Position numbers and translations under genes: made by a program
Notes under the pieces: generated by a model
What the model was told of the DNA's origin: nothing
The model's database searches: none
The model's input: only the letters and a program-made list of their open reading frames with translations
Assembly: GCF_003885045.1 (NCBI RefSeq)
Contig: NZ_RHJS01000002.1
Span: 3,100,001 to 3,164,000, forward strand
Reading direction: 5' to 3'
DNA length: 64,000 nucleotides
DNA from: Schaedlerella arabinosiphila
GTDB lineage: Bacteria; Bacillota; Clostridia; Lachnospirales; Lachnospiraceae
In this document: positions 8,467 to 17,392 of the stretch, piece by piece
Position numbering within the stretch: position 1 is the stretch's first letter
How the letters are laid out: each line of letters begins with the position of its first letter

Positions 8467-8613
8467 GTTACAGTTCACGGCCCAACCGGCCGCGAACTGT
8501 AACGCATCCAGCCCATTGAAAAGTCGCCTGACGACGAGGGGCTGGATGCACACAACCGCTATTTTACTGGCCGGATGCCTTGCAGCAGGGTGCAAGGCAC
8601 CGTGAACAGTAAC
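8467..8613. repeat. Three-hairpin intergenic element with an alternative pairing
   Basis: Hairpin A: GTTACAGTTC (8467-8476) with 8494-8503. Hairpin B: GCATCCAGCCC (8504-8514) with 8539-8549. Hairpin C: GCCTTGCA (8577-8584) with 8591-8598. The segment CCGTGAACAGTAAC (8600-8613) matches the complement of 8467-8480 at 13 of 14 bases, so it could compete for the left arm of hairpin A. No protein gene was found in 8207-8923; this element, the palindrome and the 46-bp repeats fill most of it. Confidence 0.7.
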
Positions 8614-8741
8614 TGTCAGCATACCAATCATCCGCTGCCGCCCAGATAAACAGTAAATGACATTGCATGTGAACAGCAACAATAACCAACTTTTTCAATA
8701 TTTTTCCGTACATTATAACCATTCATTTCCACTGCCATTCC

Positions 8742-8750
8742 TGTTATACT
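8742..8750 (+). promoter_or_regulatory. Extended -10 promoter candidate for the alpha-galactosidase gene
   Basis: TGTTATACT matches an extended -10 box (TGnTATACT). No good -35 is present, which is normal for extended -10 promoters. Transcription from here would put the three 46-bp repeats in the mRNA leader. Confidence 0.5.
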
Positions 8751-8782
8751 ATGTTTGCAAAATACAAAAGTATCAGCACCGC

Positions 8783-8918
8783 GGCCATAATGGGGTGCCC
8801 TTGGGTATACCTTGTGAAACGGCCGCATGGCCATAATGGGATGCCCTTGGGTATACCTTGTGAAACGGCCGCATGGCCATAATGGGATGCCCTTGGGTAT
8901 ACTTTGTGATTAGGAGGT
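8783..8918 (+). repeat. Three 46-bp tandem repeats in front of the alpha-galactosidase gene
   Basis: Units begin at 8783, 8829 and 8875. Units 1 and 2 differ by one base; unit 3 matches for about 32 bases and then runs into the ribosome site. Each holds the palindrome GGTATACC or a variant, and GGCCGCATGGCC spans the unit borders. They may be repeated operators or repeated promoter pieces. Confidence 0.85.
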
Positions 8919-8923
8919 CAATT

Positions 8924-11110
8924 ATGTCGATTATTTTTAACGAACAGGCAAAAACCTTTACTCTGCAGACAGCGCACACATCTTACCAGATGAAAATCGG
9001 AAATCTGGACTATCTGCTGCATCTATACTACGGGCCGTCTATCTGCGACGCGGACTTGAACTACCAGATCATGCAGTATGACCGGGGATTTTCCGGGAAC
9101 CCTTATGAATCGAGGGATGCCAGGACATTTTCCCTGGACGCACAGCCGCAGGAATTCAGTACCCAGCAGCAGGGCGACTTCCGCACCACAAGCATCGAAG
9201 TCGTCAATGCGGACGGCAGCTATTCCTTCAATGGAAAAGTCTCGCGCTTCACGATCCGGGAGGGAAAATACCAGCTCGATACCCTGCCCTGTACCTTTGC
9301 AAAAGAGGACGAACGGGCGGATACGCTGGAAATCGTACTGACGGATCAGATCAGCAGCGTGGAAGTCATTTTATTATACAGTGTATTTGAAAAAGCCGAT
9401 ATGATCACCCGTGCCGTAAAGGTCGTCAACAAGGGAACGGCTTCGATCCAGTTAAAAAAGATCATGTCGGTCTGCCTGGATTTTCTGAACGGGCTGGATA
9501 TGGATCTGGTCAGCCTGCCGGGCAGGTACGGCCAGGAACGGCAGGTGGAACGTCAGAAAATGACCCACCACATCCACACCATCGGAAGTGTGCGCGGCTC
9601 ATCCAGCCACCAGCAGAACCCCTTTGTGGTTCTCTGCGGCAGGGAAGCCACCGAGGACTATGGGAAATGCTATGGCTTCTCGCTGGTCTACAGCGGCAAT
9701 TTTCTCGCAGAAGCCGAACTGGATCAGTATGACCAGCTCCGCCTGGTTATGGGGATCAACCCCAAGCAGTTTGTGTACGAGATCAAACCCGGAGAACAGT
9801 TTGAAGGCCCGGAGGTGGTCATGGCGTTCACCGAACACGGTTTCACCGGACTGACCCATCTGTACCATGATTTTTACCGCACCAACCTTTGCAGGAGCAA
9901 GTTTGTTTCCGAAGTGCAGCGGCCCGTTTTGATCAATAGCTGGGAAGCCGCGTTCATGGATTTTGACGATGTAAAGCTTGTGGAAATTGCCAAGGCCGCG
10001 AAAAACATGGGCGTCGATATGCTGGTCATGGACGACGGCTGGTTTGGAAAACGGGACGATGACAACAGCGGCCTGGGCGACTGGGTGGTCAATGAAGAAA
10101 AGATCAAGGGCGGACTGCACAAGCTGGTGGAGCAGATCAACAACCTGGGAATGAAGTTCGGCATCTGGTTCGAACCGGAAATGGTTTCCGAGGACAGCGA
10201 CCTGTACCGCGCCCACCCCGAATGGGCCATGCAGATTCCTGGCCGCCACGCGGTCCGCAGCCGAAACCAGATGGCGCTGGATATGAGCCGCAAAGAGGTG
10301 CAGGATTACCTCATCCAAAGCGTCAATGCGATCCTGGACGATGCAAATATCTACTATGTAAAATGGGACATCAACCGCTCCCTTGCCGATATCTGGTCCA
10401 ATGTGCTTTCCGCTGACAAGCAGGGAGAAGTGTACCACCGCTATATCCTGGGCCTGTACCGGGTGATGAATGAGATCATCCTGACCCACCCGGATATCCT
10501 CTTTGAGGGCTGCAGCGGCGGCGGCGGACGGTATGATCCCGGTATGCTGCACTACTATCCCCAGTACTGGGTCAGCGACAACAACAATCCCATTGACCGT
10601 TTGAAGCTCCACTACGGAACCTCTTTCGTGTATCCCATCTCCACCATGGGAGCGCACATCTCCGACAGCGGCCGGTTTGTTCCGCTCCGGACAAAAGCCG
10701 TGGTGGCCATGTGCGGAACCTTCGGGTATGAGCTGGACGCGTCAAAGCTGTCCGAAGAGGAGCAGGAAATCTGCCGGGAACAGAGCGATCTCTTCCGGAA
10801 ATATTATCCCATCATCTTCGGCGGGGATTATTACCGGCTGAGCAATCCTTTTGAAGTGGGAAATATGACGGCATGGCAGCATGTGACGAAGGATAAAGCA
10901 GAATCGCTGCTGAGCGTGGTGGTGACAAACCTGACCTGCAACGGGCCCCAGGAATATGTGAAGGCCAAAGGGCTGATCCCGGATGCCATGTATCGGATCA
11001 ACAACGGGGAGCAGGTGCTTTCCGGCGCGGCGCTGATGTACGCCGGCCTTCCCATTGACAGAGAAGTACCGGAATACAGTTCCTTCCAGTTCTATCTGAA
11101 ACAAATCTAA
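8924..11110 (+). CDS. Alpha-galactosidase, GH36
   Basis: A 728-residue protein of normal GH36 length that removes terminal alpha-1,6-galactose from raffinose-type sugars and galactomannan. It has an N-terminal beta-sandwich (1-320) and a TIM barrel. Catalytic features are visible: KWDINRSLADIW, whose Asp is the nucleophile, and SDNNNPIDRL, whose first Asp is the acid/base. GCSGGGGRYDPGML and MDDGWFGKRDDDNSGLGDW are further family signatures. No signal peptide is seen, so it is cytosolic. The start at 8924 has AGGAGG at 8912-8917. It is monocistronic, with a strong hairpin after it; no sugar transporter is adjacent. Confidence 0.96.
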   Translation: MSIIFNEQAKTFTLQTAHTSYQMKIGNLDYLLHLYYGPSICDADLNYQIMQYDRGFSGNPYESRDARTFSLDAQPQEFSTQQQGDFRTTSIEVVNADGSYSFNGKVSRFTIREGKYQLDTLPCTFAKEDERADTLEIVLTDQISSVEVILLYSVFEKADMITRAVKVVNKGTASIQLKKIMSVCLDFLNGLDMDLVSLPGRYGQERQVERQKMTHHIHTIGSVRGSSSHQQNPFVVLCGREATEDYGKCYGFSLVYSGNFLAEAELDQYDQLRLVMGINPKQFVYEIKPGEQFEGPEVVMAFTEHGFTGLTHLYHDFYRTNLCRSKFVSEVQRPVLINSWEAAFMDFDDVKLVEIAKAAKNMGVDMLVMDDGWFGKRDDDNSGLGDWVVNEEKIKGGLHKLVEQINNLGMKFGIWFEPEMVSEDSDLYRAHPEWAMQIPGRHAVRSRNQMALDMSRKEVQDYLIQSVNAILDDANIYYVKWDINRSLADIWSNVLSADKQGEVYHRYILGLYRVMNEIILTHPDILFEGCSGGGGRYDPGMLHYYPQYWVSDNNNPIDRLKLHYGTSFVYPISTMGAHISDSGRFVPLRTKAVVAMCGTFGYELDASKLSEEEQEICREQSDLFRKYYPIIFGGDYYRLSNPFEVGNMTAWQHVTKDKAESLLSVVVTNLTCNGPQEYVKAKGLIPDAMYRINNGEQVLSGAALMYAGLPIDREVPEYSSFQFYLKQI

Positions 11111-11122
11111 CTGCATCGAAGA

Positions 11123-11173
11123 GGAGCTGTTGTACAAGGATCAAAAATCCTGGATACAACAGCTCCCTTTTTT
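11123..11173 (+). terminator. Rho-independent terminator of the alpha-galactosidase gene
   Basis: GGAGCTGTTGTA (11123-11134) pairs perfectly with TACAACAGCTCC (11155-11166), followed by CTTTTTTG. It starts 12 bases after the stop codon. Confidence 0.9.
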
Positions 11174-11207
11174 GATTTTCATTTTCTGCTGTGCTGCTTC
11201 TAACGCT

Positions 11208-11675
11208 TTACTGCATGAACTCTTTTCGCAAAAATTCTTTGATAAATGGCGTACTCTCTTCGGTCACAGCCGGCATAAACGCCATGTACCTGCATTTTTG
11301 ATAGCGCGTATTATCCATGAAAAAGTCATATCCCATCGCGCATTTCGGATTACAGTCATCGGGATTTATAAGGCGTTTGCAGACAGAGGACTTTATAATC
11401 TCTTTTTTCATCTTTGCCGGAAGTGTATCCAAAAATTCCATATATTCTGGAAGCCGCTGGGGATAAATCCTCAATTTGATCCCTGTTTTTCTGCAAACAA
11501 AGGTTGCCAATGTTTTTTTGCTCTCTTCCAAAAGATAGGAGACGGTAAATCCGCTTTTCGACGTTTTGATTTCACGCCTGCAGCGGCTGTCCATAAGAAA
11601 ATCGTTGATTTCTTCAACCTGTCTCCTGCTTGGGCCTGTAATTTCTAAAAATTCACTATAATTTTTATCTGTCAT
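11208..11675 (-). CDS. Conserved hypothetical protein paired with an AraC-type regulator
   Basis: A 155-residue soluble protein without a recognised named domain. It has a basic, Cys-containing central part (CRREIKTSKSGFTVSYLL, FVCRKTGIKLRIYP) and a C-terminal segment with Cys at CKRLINPDDCNPKCAMG. It lies 9 bases after the AraC-type gene on the same strand and is probably translated from the same message. The adjacent regulator carries a small-molecule-binding domain, so a sensing or detoxification partnership is possible, but no function can be assigned from the sequence. Confidence 0.75.
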   Translation of the reverse strand: MTDKNYSEFLEITGPSRRQVEEINDFLMDSRCRREIKTSKSGFTVSYLLEESKKTLATFVCRKTGIKLRIYPQRLPEYMEFLDTLPAKMKKEIIKSSVCKRLINPDDCNPKCAMGYDFFMDNTRYQKCRYMAFMPAVTEESTPFIKEFLRKEFMQ

Positions 11676-11684
11676 GTTTTTCCT

Positions 11685-12530
11685 TCATTTTTTGATCGGC
11701 AGCCAGACTTCATACTGCATATTGCTGGGATCAGGATTTAGATAAACTTCTATATCTGGACCATTGGCAAATTCATAGCCGGACGTCGGGAGCCATTCTG
11801 TTACAACGCGCTGTTCTAATTCCTGAATGGATATGCCCGTCCCGGTTCCACTGAAAATTGCCCATGTACAGGCAGGGACAACATATTCCTCTAAAGAGCT
11901 GTCTATTTCAGAGGAAGAAGATACGGCGATGAAATATTTCCATTCTTCTTGATCGTTGCAGGCGCTGACGCCTAAAACGCCCATAGGCTGACCGTTCATA
12001 AGCGGTGTGATTTTTTCAAGCGTGCCGTCCATCGCTGCCTTCTGCCACATCTGCGGTACAGCCCTGAAATTGTGTTCCATTTCCTGATCCAGCGGCCAGG
12101 ATACGCCGACAATACGGAATGCTGCTTTTTCCTCAATCCGGTAGTTCATTTCTTCTGCTCCTTTTACGGTTATTTTGAAACTGATCGGAGGATAAGACTT
12201 TACAGGCGTTCCCTCTTTTCTGGCTGCTGACGGCGCTGTGCCGTGCACGCTTTGAAACGCCCTGTTAAATGCGGTCGGAGAAGAATATCCATATTTCATA
12301 CCAATATCAATGATTTTTTCTTCACCGCTCTGCAGGTCAAGGGCTGCTAAAGACATCCGCCTGCGTCGGATATACTCCGAGAGAGGAACGCCTGCCATAT
12401 ATGCAAACATTCTTTGAAAATGATATGTAGAGCAGCAGGCTATGCGCGCAAGCTCATCATAACGTATTTCTTCTGTGAGATGTTCCTCAATATAAGAGAG
12501 TGTTTTATTCAGCCGTTCTATCCATTCCAT
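11685..12530 (-). CDS. AraC-family regulator with GyrI-like effector domain
   Basis: A 281-residue protein with an N-terminal AraC double helix-turn-helix (residues 1-100; IACCSTYHFQRMF and IIDIGMKYGYSSPTAFNRAF) and a C-terminal GyrI-like/AraC effector-binding domain (about 125-281, starting at the MNYRIEEKAAFRIVGV segment). This is the layout of SoxS/Rob-like regulators that bind amphipathic compounds. The ATG at 12530 is chosen because AAAAGGAG is 6-13 bases upstream; an in-frame ATG six codons earlier lacks one. It is probably the first gene of a two-gene unit. Confidence 0.92.
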   Translation of the reverse strand: MEWIERLNKTLSYIEEHLTEEIRYDELARIACCSTYHFQRMFAYMAGVPLSEYIRRRRMSLAALDLQSGEEKIIDIGMKYGYSSPTAFNRAFQSVHGTAPSAARKEGTPVKSYPPISFKITVKGAEEMNYRIEEKAAFRIVGVSWPLDQEMEHNFRAVPQMWQKAAMDGTLEKITPLMNGQPMGVLGVSACNDQEEWKYFIAVSSSSEIDSSLEEYVVPACTWAIFSGTGTGISIQELEQRVVTEWLPTSGYEFANGPDIEVYLNPDPSNMQYEVWLPIKK

Positions 12531-12693
12531 GTTCCTGCTCCTTTTCATCAGTCAATTCCATAATACTTCTATATTGTTTCGAATACCTCTCTTTTTATGC
12601 ACAAAAAAGAGAGGCGGCGAAGCTTTATCGTTCCTTTTTGGGGCCTGGCCGCTTCCATTGCGCGCCATTTTTTATTTCCCAAAAACACAAACC

Positions 12694-12737
12694 GGCTGTT
12701 TTAGTGCACACCTGAATCTGTGCGCACTAAAACAGCC
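12694..12737 (-). terminator. Long hairpin downstream of the redox operon
   Basis: GGCTGTTTTAGTGC (12694-12707) pairs with GCACTAAAACAGCC (12724-12737), with further ACAC/GTGC contact in the loop. It starts 8 bases past the stop at 12745. On the minus strand the stem is followed by GGTTTGTGTTTTTGG. Confidence 0.75.
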
Positions 12738-12744
12738 TGCTTTT

Positions 12745-13665
12745 TCAAAGCCCGTTTGCTTCCAGATTCTTCTTATAAGAATCCAGTTCCGTATAGATCG
12801 CCTCTTTTAGAGGATTCCGTTTTGTCCGCCGTATGGTCCGCACCTCGAAAACCAGCACGCCCACGTTGAACAGCAGCGCCGCTATGCTCAGCAGAAGCTT
12901 GGGCAAATCGGACTGGGTGGATGTGATGGCAAAATATTCTTCCGCCGCGGAATAATCCACCGTCAGGGAGAACATGGCCCACAATGCCAGTGTCTGCGCC
13001 CTGTGCTGCAGCCAGGCTCCCCGCCGGATAAAGAACTCCGCCGCTGTGCAGGATACCAGAAGCAAAAATCCTGCATAGAAGGAGCGGTTGGAAATGCAGT
13101 TGTAGCAGTAGGACAGATTCCACAGGTCATAGGCAATGATCCAGAACCAAAGCTGGTCCGCCCACACCATATCCTGGGATTTTGTCTTTCCAATCTGAAT
13201 GCCCAGCCACCCTGTGATGGTGATGATATTGAGGATGCCCGCTACGGCGTTGATCACATTCCAGGGGCCGCCGATCATCTGCAGTCCGGCCTCCATCTGC
13301 CCGGTCTTGGGCAGGCATTCCAGATCCGCGTACACCGCCTCCAGGATATTCACTGCCAGGATCAGGGCCGGATATGTGAGCATAAATTTGTTTTTCTGAA
13401 GCTTTGGAATATAGCGCAGCAGCATGAATCCGATCACGCCTGCCAGCGCGGAGTACGTTTTCACCCATGCAAACCAGGTGCCGCCCACATTTCCTCCTGC
13501 GGTCTTCGGCCAGATGAAAAAGGTAGCTGCAATTGGGAGGATGACATACATCCCGATCCCGGCCCATTTGAAGCGGCGGGTGATCTCATTGAGTCCCACC
13601 AGGGCGACCGTAAGCCCCGCAAATACCAACACGCTTGTAACTGTATAGCCTGTAAAAAATAACAT
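12745..13665 (-). CDS. Integral membrane protein of a GntR-controlled redox operon
   Basis: A 306-residue protein with eight or nine hydrophobic helices and a charged C-terminal tail. I recognise it only tentatively as DUF5692-like. The motif IIAYDLWNLSYCYNC resembles VAYTIWNWLFVIG in the other membrane protein of this operon (16505-17362), so the two may be distant paralogues. Possible roles are substrate channel, quinone- or lipid-binding partner, or transporter. GGGGGG about 7 bases before the ATG at 13665 supports this start; the longer open frame upstream is antisense-like and Cys/Ser-rich. It is the last gene of the operon, 37 bases after the reductase gene. Confidence 0.8.
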   Translation of the reverse strand: MLFFTGYTVTSVLVFAGLTVALVGLNEITRRFKWAGIGMYVILPIAATFFIWPKTAGGNVGGTWFAWVKTYSALAGVIGFMLLRYIPKLQKNKFMLTYPALILAVNILEAVYADLECLPKTGQMEAGLQMIGGPWNVINAVAGILNIITITGWLGIQIGKTKSQDMVWADQLWFWIIAYDLWNLSYCYNCISNRSFYAGFLLLVSCTAAEFFIRRGAWLQHRAQTLALWAMFSLTVDYSAAEEYFAITSTQSDLPKLLLSIAALLFNVGVLVFEVRTIRRTKRNPLKEAIYTELDSYKKNLEANGL

Positions 13666-13702
13666 CAAAAACCCCCCTTTATTGTCCGAACTGTACGCCT
13701 TT

Positions 13703-14869
13703 TCAGAACCGCAGCTCCAGGTCGCTGATGGGATACGCCTTGCAGGAATGGATGTAGCCGAACAGCTCATCCGCGTACCGCAGCAGCGCGCCCTGGGCGG
13801 TAAATACCTTTCCGGACACGAGCTGCACCCGGCACAGGCTGCATTCGCCGGAACGGCAGCATACGTTGACCCGAAGTCCACCCCGCTCCAGGGCGGTGAG
13901 CACGCTTTCCCCGCTCTTCGCTTCTATGGTTTTCTCTCCCACTTTGATCTGGAAGCGTTCCTCTCCTGTCATGCCCTCCGGCCAGCCCGGTTCGTTCCAG
14001 ATGTCCCGCCTTGTTCCGAATACCTCCCTGCGCACCGCGCGGCCGGGAATCTGAAGCTCTTCCAGCGCCTGGCGGCAGAAGTCCATCATCACTGCCGGGC
14101 CGCACATATAATACGTGCAGTCCATCAGATCCGGCACATGGGCCCGAATCCGCCCCGCGTCGATGAATCCATGCTCCATCCCTTCCTTTTCCTCATCCGA
14201 GAGAACCAGCGTATAGTGGAAATTGGGATGCTTTTCGGCAAATGCGGACAGTTCCCGGTGGTACATGGCCAGCTCTTCCGTGCGGCTTCCATACAGCAGG
14301 GTGATGTCCCGGTCTTCCCCGCTCTCCAGGGCGGTTCTGATCATACTGACAAACGGCGTGATGCCGCTGCCGCCCCCCAAAAATACGGACTTTTTGGAAT
14401 GAAAGACGGGCTGGTAGCGGAATACCCCTGCAGGCCCGTTGGCTTCCAAATGGTCTCCGGGTTTCAGGTGCTCCAGCAGATGGCCGGAAACGAAGCCCTG
14501 TTCCACCGCTGCCACGGTAATTTCATAGTAGGCCCGCTGTTTTGCCGAGGAGGACAGGCTGTAGGGCCTGGAAGTCCGCACCCCGTCAATGTCGCAGAAC
14601 ACATTGATATACTGGCCTGCCTCAAAGGGCGGCAGATATCCGTCCCCGGATACCAGACGAATCCGTTTCGCAATGGGGCTCACCGGTTCGATCTCGCTGA
14701 CTGTCAGATGCAGAACAGGCGGATGGTACTGAGCGACCTTCCGGCGCACCGCTCCCCGCTCCAGGGAAATGTCCTTCCCCGTTTTTTTCGCGTTCTCCAG
14801 CTCTTTTAAGGTCTCCGGGCCATTTTGCATGGTGCTGATGATCATATCTTTGATTGGTTTTCCGCTCAT
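13703..14869 (-). CDS. Flavin/NAD(P)H-dependent reductase with C-terminal [2Fe-2S] ferredoxin domain
   Basis: A 388-residue protein. After a 45-residue N-terminal extension come an FNR-type FAD domain (TSRPYSLSS near residues 105-113), an NAD(P) domain (FLGGGSGITPFVSM near 160-173) and a plant-type [2Fe-2S] domain with C-x4-C-x2-C (CRSGECSLC) and a distal Cys (YIHSCKAYP). Such proteins move electrons from NAD(P)H through FAD to the iron-sulfur cluster and then to a partner enzyme. The obvious partner is the FAD oxidoreductase encoded immediately upstream: one base separates its stop from this ATG and the ribosome site AAAGGAGGG lies inside its last codons, so translation is coupled. Confidence 0.9.
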   Translation of the reverse strand: MSGKPIKDMIISTMQNGPETLKELENAKKTGKDISLERGAVRRKVAQYHPPVLHLTVSEIEPVSPIAKRIRLVSGDGYLPPFEAGQYINVFCDIDGVRTSRPYSLSSSAKQRAYYEITVAAVEQGFVSGHLLEHLKPGDHLEANGPAGVFRYQPVFHSKKSVFLGGGSGITPFVSMIRTALESGEDRDITLLYGSRTEELAMYHRELSAFAEKHPNFHYTLVLSDEEKEGMEHGFIDAGRIRAHVPDLMDCTYYMCGPAVMMDFCRQALEELQIPGRAVRREVFGTRRDIWNEPGWPEGMTGEERFQIKVGEKTIEAKSGESVLTALERGGLRVNVCCRSGECSLCRVQLVSGKVFTAQGALLRYADELFGYIHSCKAYPISDLELRF

Positions 14870-14870
14870 G

Positions 14871-16403
14871 TTATCTGCCCTCCTTTAAAATAGACTGCGC
14901 GATCTTGTCCCCGTAGGCATAATTGGGGCCGAAGCCGCATGTATTGACCCAGCCGCCCGCAAAGGTCAGGCCGGGGATAAATTCATCCTGGGGGAAGAAG
15001 AATACGCTGGACTTTAAGTCCTGTTCATATCCGTAAATGGCTCCTCCCGGATGTCCCAGATACCGCATGTGGGTCAGAGGCGTGGCTACCTCCATCTCCT
15101 CAATGTGTCCCCGAAGCCCCGGGAAACGGGTTTCCAGGCGCCGCACAATCTCATCGGCTGCCGCGTATTTCGTCCGGTGGTATTCCTCGGGAGACAGCTT
15201 TTCCCAGGCTTCGCCGTATTTCAGCGTGCCCGCGGTGATGATCGACGTCCCCGGCGGCGACACGCAGGGATCGTCGATGGTATAGCAGGTAGCCACGATG
15301 GGGTCGGTCTTTGTATCGGTAAAATAGGCGTTTTTAAAGTCCTTGTTGGCATCCAGGCTGTCGTAGATCAGGTTGAAGGAATCGGTAAACCCGATCTCCT
15401 CCGGCGGGCAGTCCAGCCCGATAAAGCAGGTCAGGGCGGAGATCCCTGTGGTATAGCTTTTGAAATACTGCCGGCAGGCATCCGGCACCTCCTCATCCTT
15501 TAACAGCCCCGCATAGGTCACGGTGGGCGATACATTGGAAATGATCTTATGTGCGTAATGGCGGCCGCCGTTTTCGTCCTCCACACCTACGGCACGCCCG
15601 TTTTTCAACAGAATCCGTTTTACGCCGCAGTTCACGAATACGCTGCCCCCGTGCCGCCGGATGGTTTCCATCAGCCCCTGGCTCATAACCTGGCTTCCGC
15701 CCCGTACATAATAGGGCTTGTCCACCGTGTACAGGTACATGCACCTGGCCAGGATCGAGAAGGGGAACCGCTCCGGGGGCATCCCCATAAAGCACCAGTA
15801 GGCAGACAGGCAAAGCTGCAGCTCCCTGCTTCTGAAAAATTCATCCAGTACGTCCTGGGTGCTCCTGACGCCGTACTTTGCCAGCACCTTGTAGATCTTC
15901 GGAAATCCGGTCTTGGTGATAAACTTCTTCAATTCCGAAGGGTTGGCCGGGCTTGCGGCGCTTTTTGCGAGGAAATCCGCGATCTCCTCATTGAACTTCC
16001 AGACCATATGGAAATAACGCCGGATGGCATCCGTTTCCTCCGGAAATTCCCTGCACAGCAGATGGCAGGCTTTCTTCTTGTCCGCCGGAAGCGCCACTCC
16101 CCTTCCGCCGGGCAGGTTGATCTTGTACAGGGTATCGATGGGAATCCATTCGATGGCGTCCTCAATCCCCCATTTGCGGAACAGTTCCCTGGTCGGGCCA
16201 GGCTTGTCCTTCGTATTCATCCCATTGAGCTGGTGGAGCGCCACTTCAAATTCGAACCGCCCCCTTCGGAAGGAAGTGCCGCAGCCGCCGGGAATATTGT
16301 GCTTCTCAAATACCGCCGCTTTTTTGTGATTCACCGCCAGGGTAGCCGCGCTGGCGAGCCCCCCATTCCCCGCGCCGATCACGATCACATCATAATTGTC
16401 CAT
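14871..16403 (-). CDS. CrtI/retinol-saturase-like FAD-dependent oxidoreductase
   Basis: A 510-residue protein with an N-terminal dinucleotide-binding motif VIVIGAGNGGLASAATLA and the C-terminal FAD motif GGWVNTCGFGPNYAYGDKIA. Together with PGGCGTSFRRG these place it in the phytoene desaturase/carotenoid isomerase/retinol 13,14-reductase superfamily, whose members oxidise, reduce or isomerise conjugated double bonds in hydrophobic substrates. No phytoene synthase or other carotenoid gene is present, so a carotenoid role is unsupported. AAGGAGG 8-14 bases before the ATG at 16403 fixes the start. The position between a membrane protein and an electron-transfer reductase suggests a reductive step on a lipid-like substrate. 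Confidence 0.88.
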   Translation of the reverse strand: MDNYDVIVIGAGNGGLASAATLAVNHKKAAVFEKHNIPGGCGTSFRRGRFEFEVALHQLNGMNTKDKPGPTRELFRKWGIEDAIEWIPIDTLYKINLPGGRGVALPADKKKACHLLCREFPEETDAIRRYFHMVWKFNEEIADFLAKSAASPANPSELKKFITKTGFPKIYKVLAKYGVRSTQDVLDEFFRSRELQLCLSAYWCFMGMPPERFPFSILARCMYLYTVDKPYYVRGGSQVMSQGLMETIRRHGGSVFVNCGVKRILLKNGRAVGVEDENGGRHYAHKIISNVSPTVTYAGLLKDEEVPDACRQYFKSYTTGISALTCFIGLDCPPEEIGFTDSFNLIYDSLDANKDFKNAYFTDTKTDPIVATCYTIDDPCVSPPGTSIITAGTLKYGEAWEKLSPEEYHRTKYAAADEIVRRLETRFPGLRGHIEEMEVATPLTHMRYLGHPGGAIYGYEQDLKSSVFFFPQDEFIPGLTFAGGWVNTCGFGPNYAYGDKIAQSILKEGR

Positions 16404-16504
16404 ATTGTTTTCCTCCTTGAATTTGTAACCACCTGCAACACAGGTGATTACCTGCTCGAGCGCCATCGCGTAAGCGATTTTCATGCGCTCGATTCCTTAT
16501 TTCC

Positions 16505-17362
16505 TTAGATGAACCCGAAATAAATTCCCACCGGAACCGCGATCAGGATCAGGTTGACGATCATCAGTACGAGCTGCACCGGCCTGGATTTTACTTTGTC
16601 AATAAAGGCCGCCAGCTTTTTGTTCTCCAATTGCTTTTCAATATTGTCCTTGCAGTAGATCTGGAACACGCCGCCGCAGGTCAGGCTGTTGGCACGGAAT
16701 ACCAGCCAGTAGCCGGGATTCATCGTCAGCAGGATGCTGAGGATCGGGGACGAGAGGATGCCGATGTGCAGATATCCGATGGAAGGGCTGAACTCCCCGA
16801 TCACGAAGAGCCAGTTCCAGATGGTATAGGCAACCAGCCAGCAGATCGTCCCGATGACCACCACCTGATCCGATACGAACAGCGCTTCCGTCCGGGGGCC
16901 TGCGTTGGCCGTGTAGATCCCGGTGAAGGGACCTGCGATCCCGGGGAACCATTTTCCGGCAAGGGTCAGCACGGAAAGGCTCAGCGCCAGACCGGTGACA
17001 AAATTATAGGGCTGGTGGTTCTTCAGCAGGTCTGTCATCGTGGCTTCCATACAGTTGATCACCAGGAATACCAGCACAATCTTGACAAACAGCTCCCCGC
17101 TCATAAACCCGAAGATCGGGAGCAGGATCAGCGCCCGCATCAGCACCAGCGTGGACAGTTTCAGCTTTTCAAACATGACCATCTTTAATTTTAAAAGCAC
17201 CAGCACCGGCAGCAGTACGTTGACGACCACATTGACCCAGAGCGGGAAATAGGACGCCAGCATGGACACGGCACAGATCAGGGCCGTCCAGATCAGGAAG
17301 GTCGGAAGCTGCCCGATCCTGTCAAAAAAGCTCCAGAATGCATTTCTCTTCGTGTTACTCAT
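16505..17362 (-). CDS. Integral membrane protein, first gene of the GntR-controlled redox operon
   Basis: A 285-residue protein with seven or eight membrane helices. The loop segment GPFTGIYTANAGPRTEALFV and the Cys-containing segment SLTCGGVFQIYCKDN are its most distinctive parts. It lacks His clusters of di-iron desaturases and heme-binding patterns, and I do not recognise a named family. It shares the AY-x-x-WN motif with the protein at 12745-13665. The start at 17362 follows AAAGGATGGGG; a GTG two codons earlier is the alternative. A promoter with an overlapping TGGTCTGACCA operator lies 30-80 bases upstream. Confidence 0.8.
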   Translation of the reverse strand: MSNTKRNAFWSFFDRIGQLPTFLIWTALICAVSMLASYFPLWVNVVVNVLLPVLVLLKLKMVMFEKLKLSTLVLMRALILLPIFGFMSGELFVKIVLVFLVINCMEATMTDLLKNHQPYNFVTGLALSLSVLTLAGKWFPGIAGPFTGIYTANAGPRTEALFVSDQVVVIGTICWLVAYTIWNWLFVIGEFSPSIGYLHIGILSSPILSILLTMNPGYWLVFRANSLTCGGVFQIYCKDNIEKQLENKKLAAFIDKVKSRPVQLVLMIVNLILIAVPVGIYFGFI

Positions 17363-17392
17363 AATCACCCCATCCTTTCATTCTCATATGTT

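Noticed and set aside
8783..8918. CRISPR-like array
   Set aside because: The repeats are directly adjacent with no variable spacers and there are no cas genes; a simple tandem repeat.
9599..10657. 352-residue open frame antisense to the alpha-galactosidase gene
   Set aside because: Entirely inside a strongly supported GH36 gene, with no ribosome site and no recognisable domain; a codon-bias shadow.
13666..13881. N-terminal extension of the membrane protein at 12745-13665
   Set aside because: Cys/Ser/Arg-rich and overlapping the reductase gene antisense-fashion; the ATG at 13665 has a good ribosome site and starts directly with a membrane helix.
13682..14809. 375-residue open frame on the plus strand
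   Set aside because: Antisense to the flavin/[2Fe-2S] reductase, whose FAD, NAD and Cys motifs are clear.
15549..16508. 319-residue open frame on the plus strand
   Set aside because: Antisense to the CrtI-like oxidoreductase gene; no domain or start signal.
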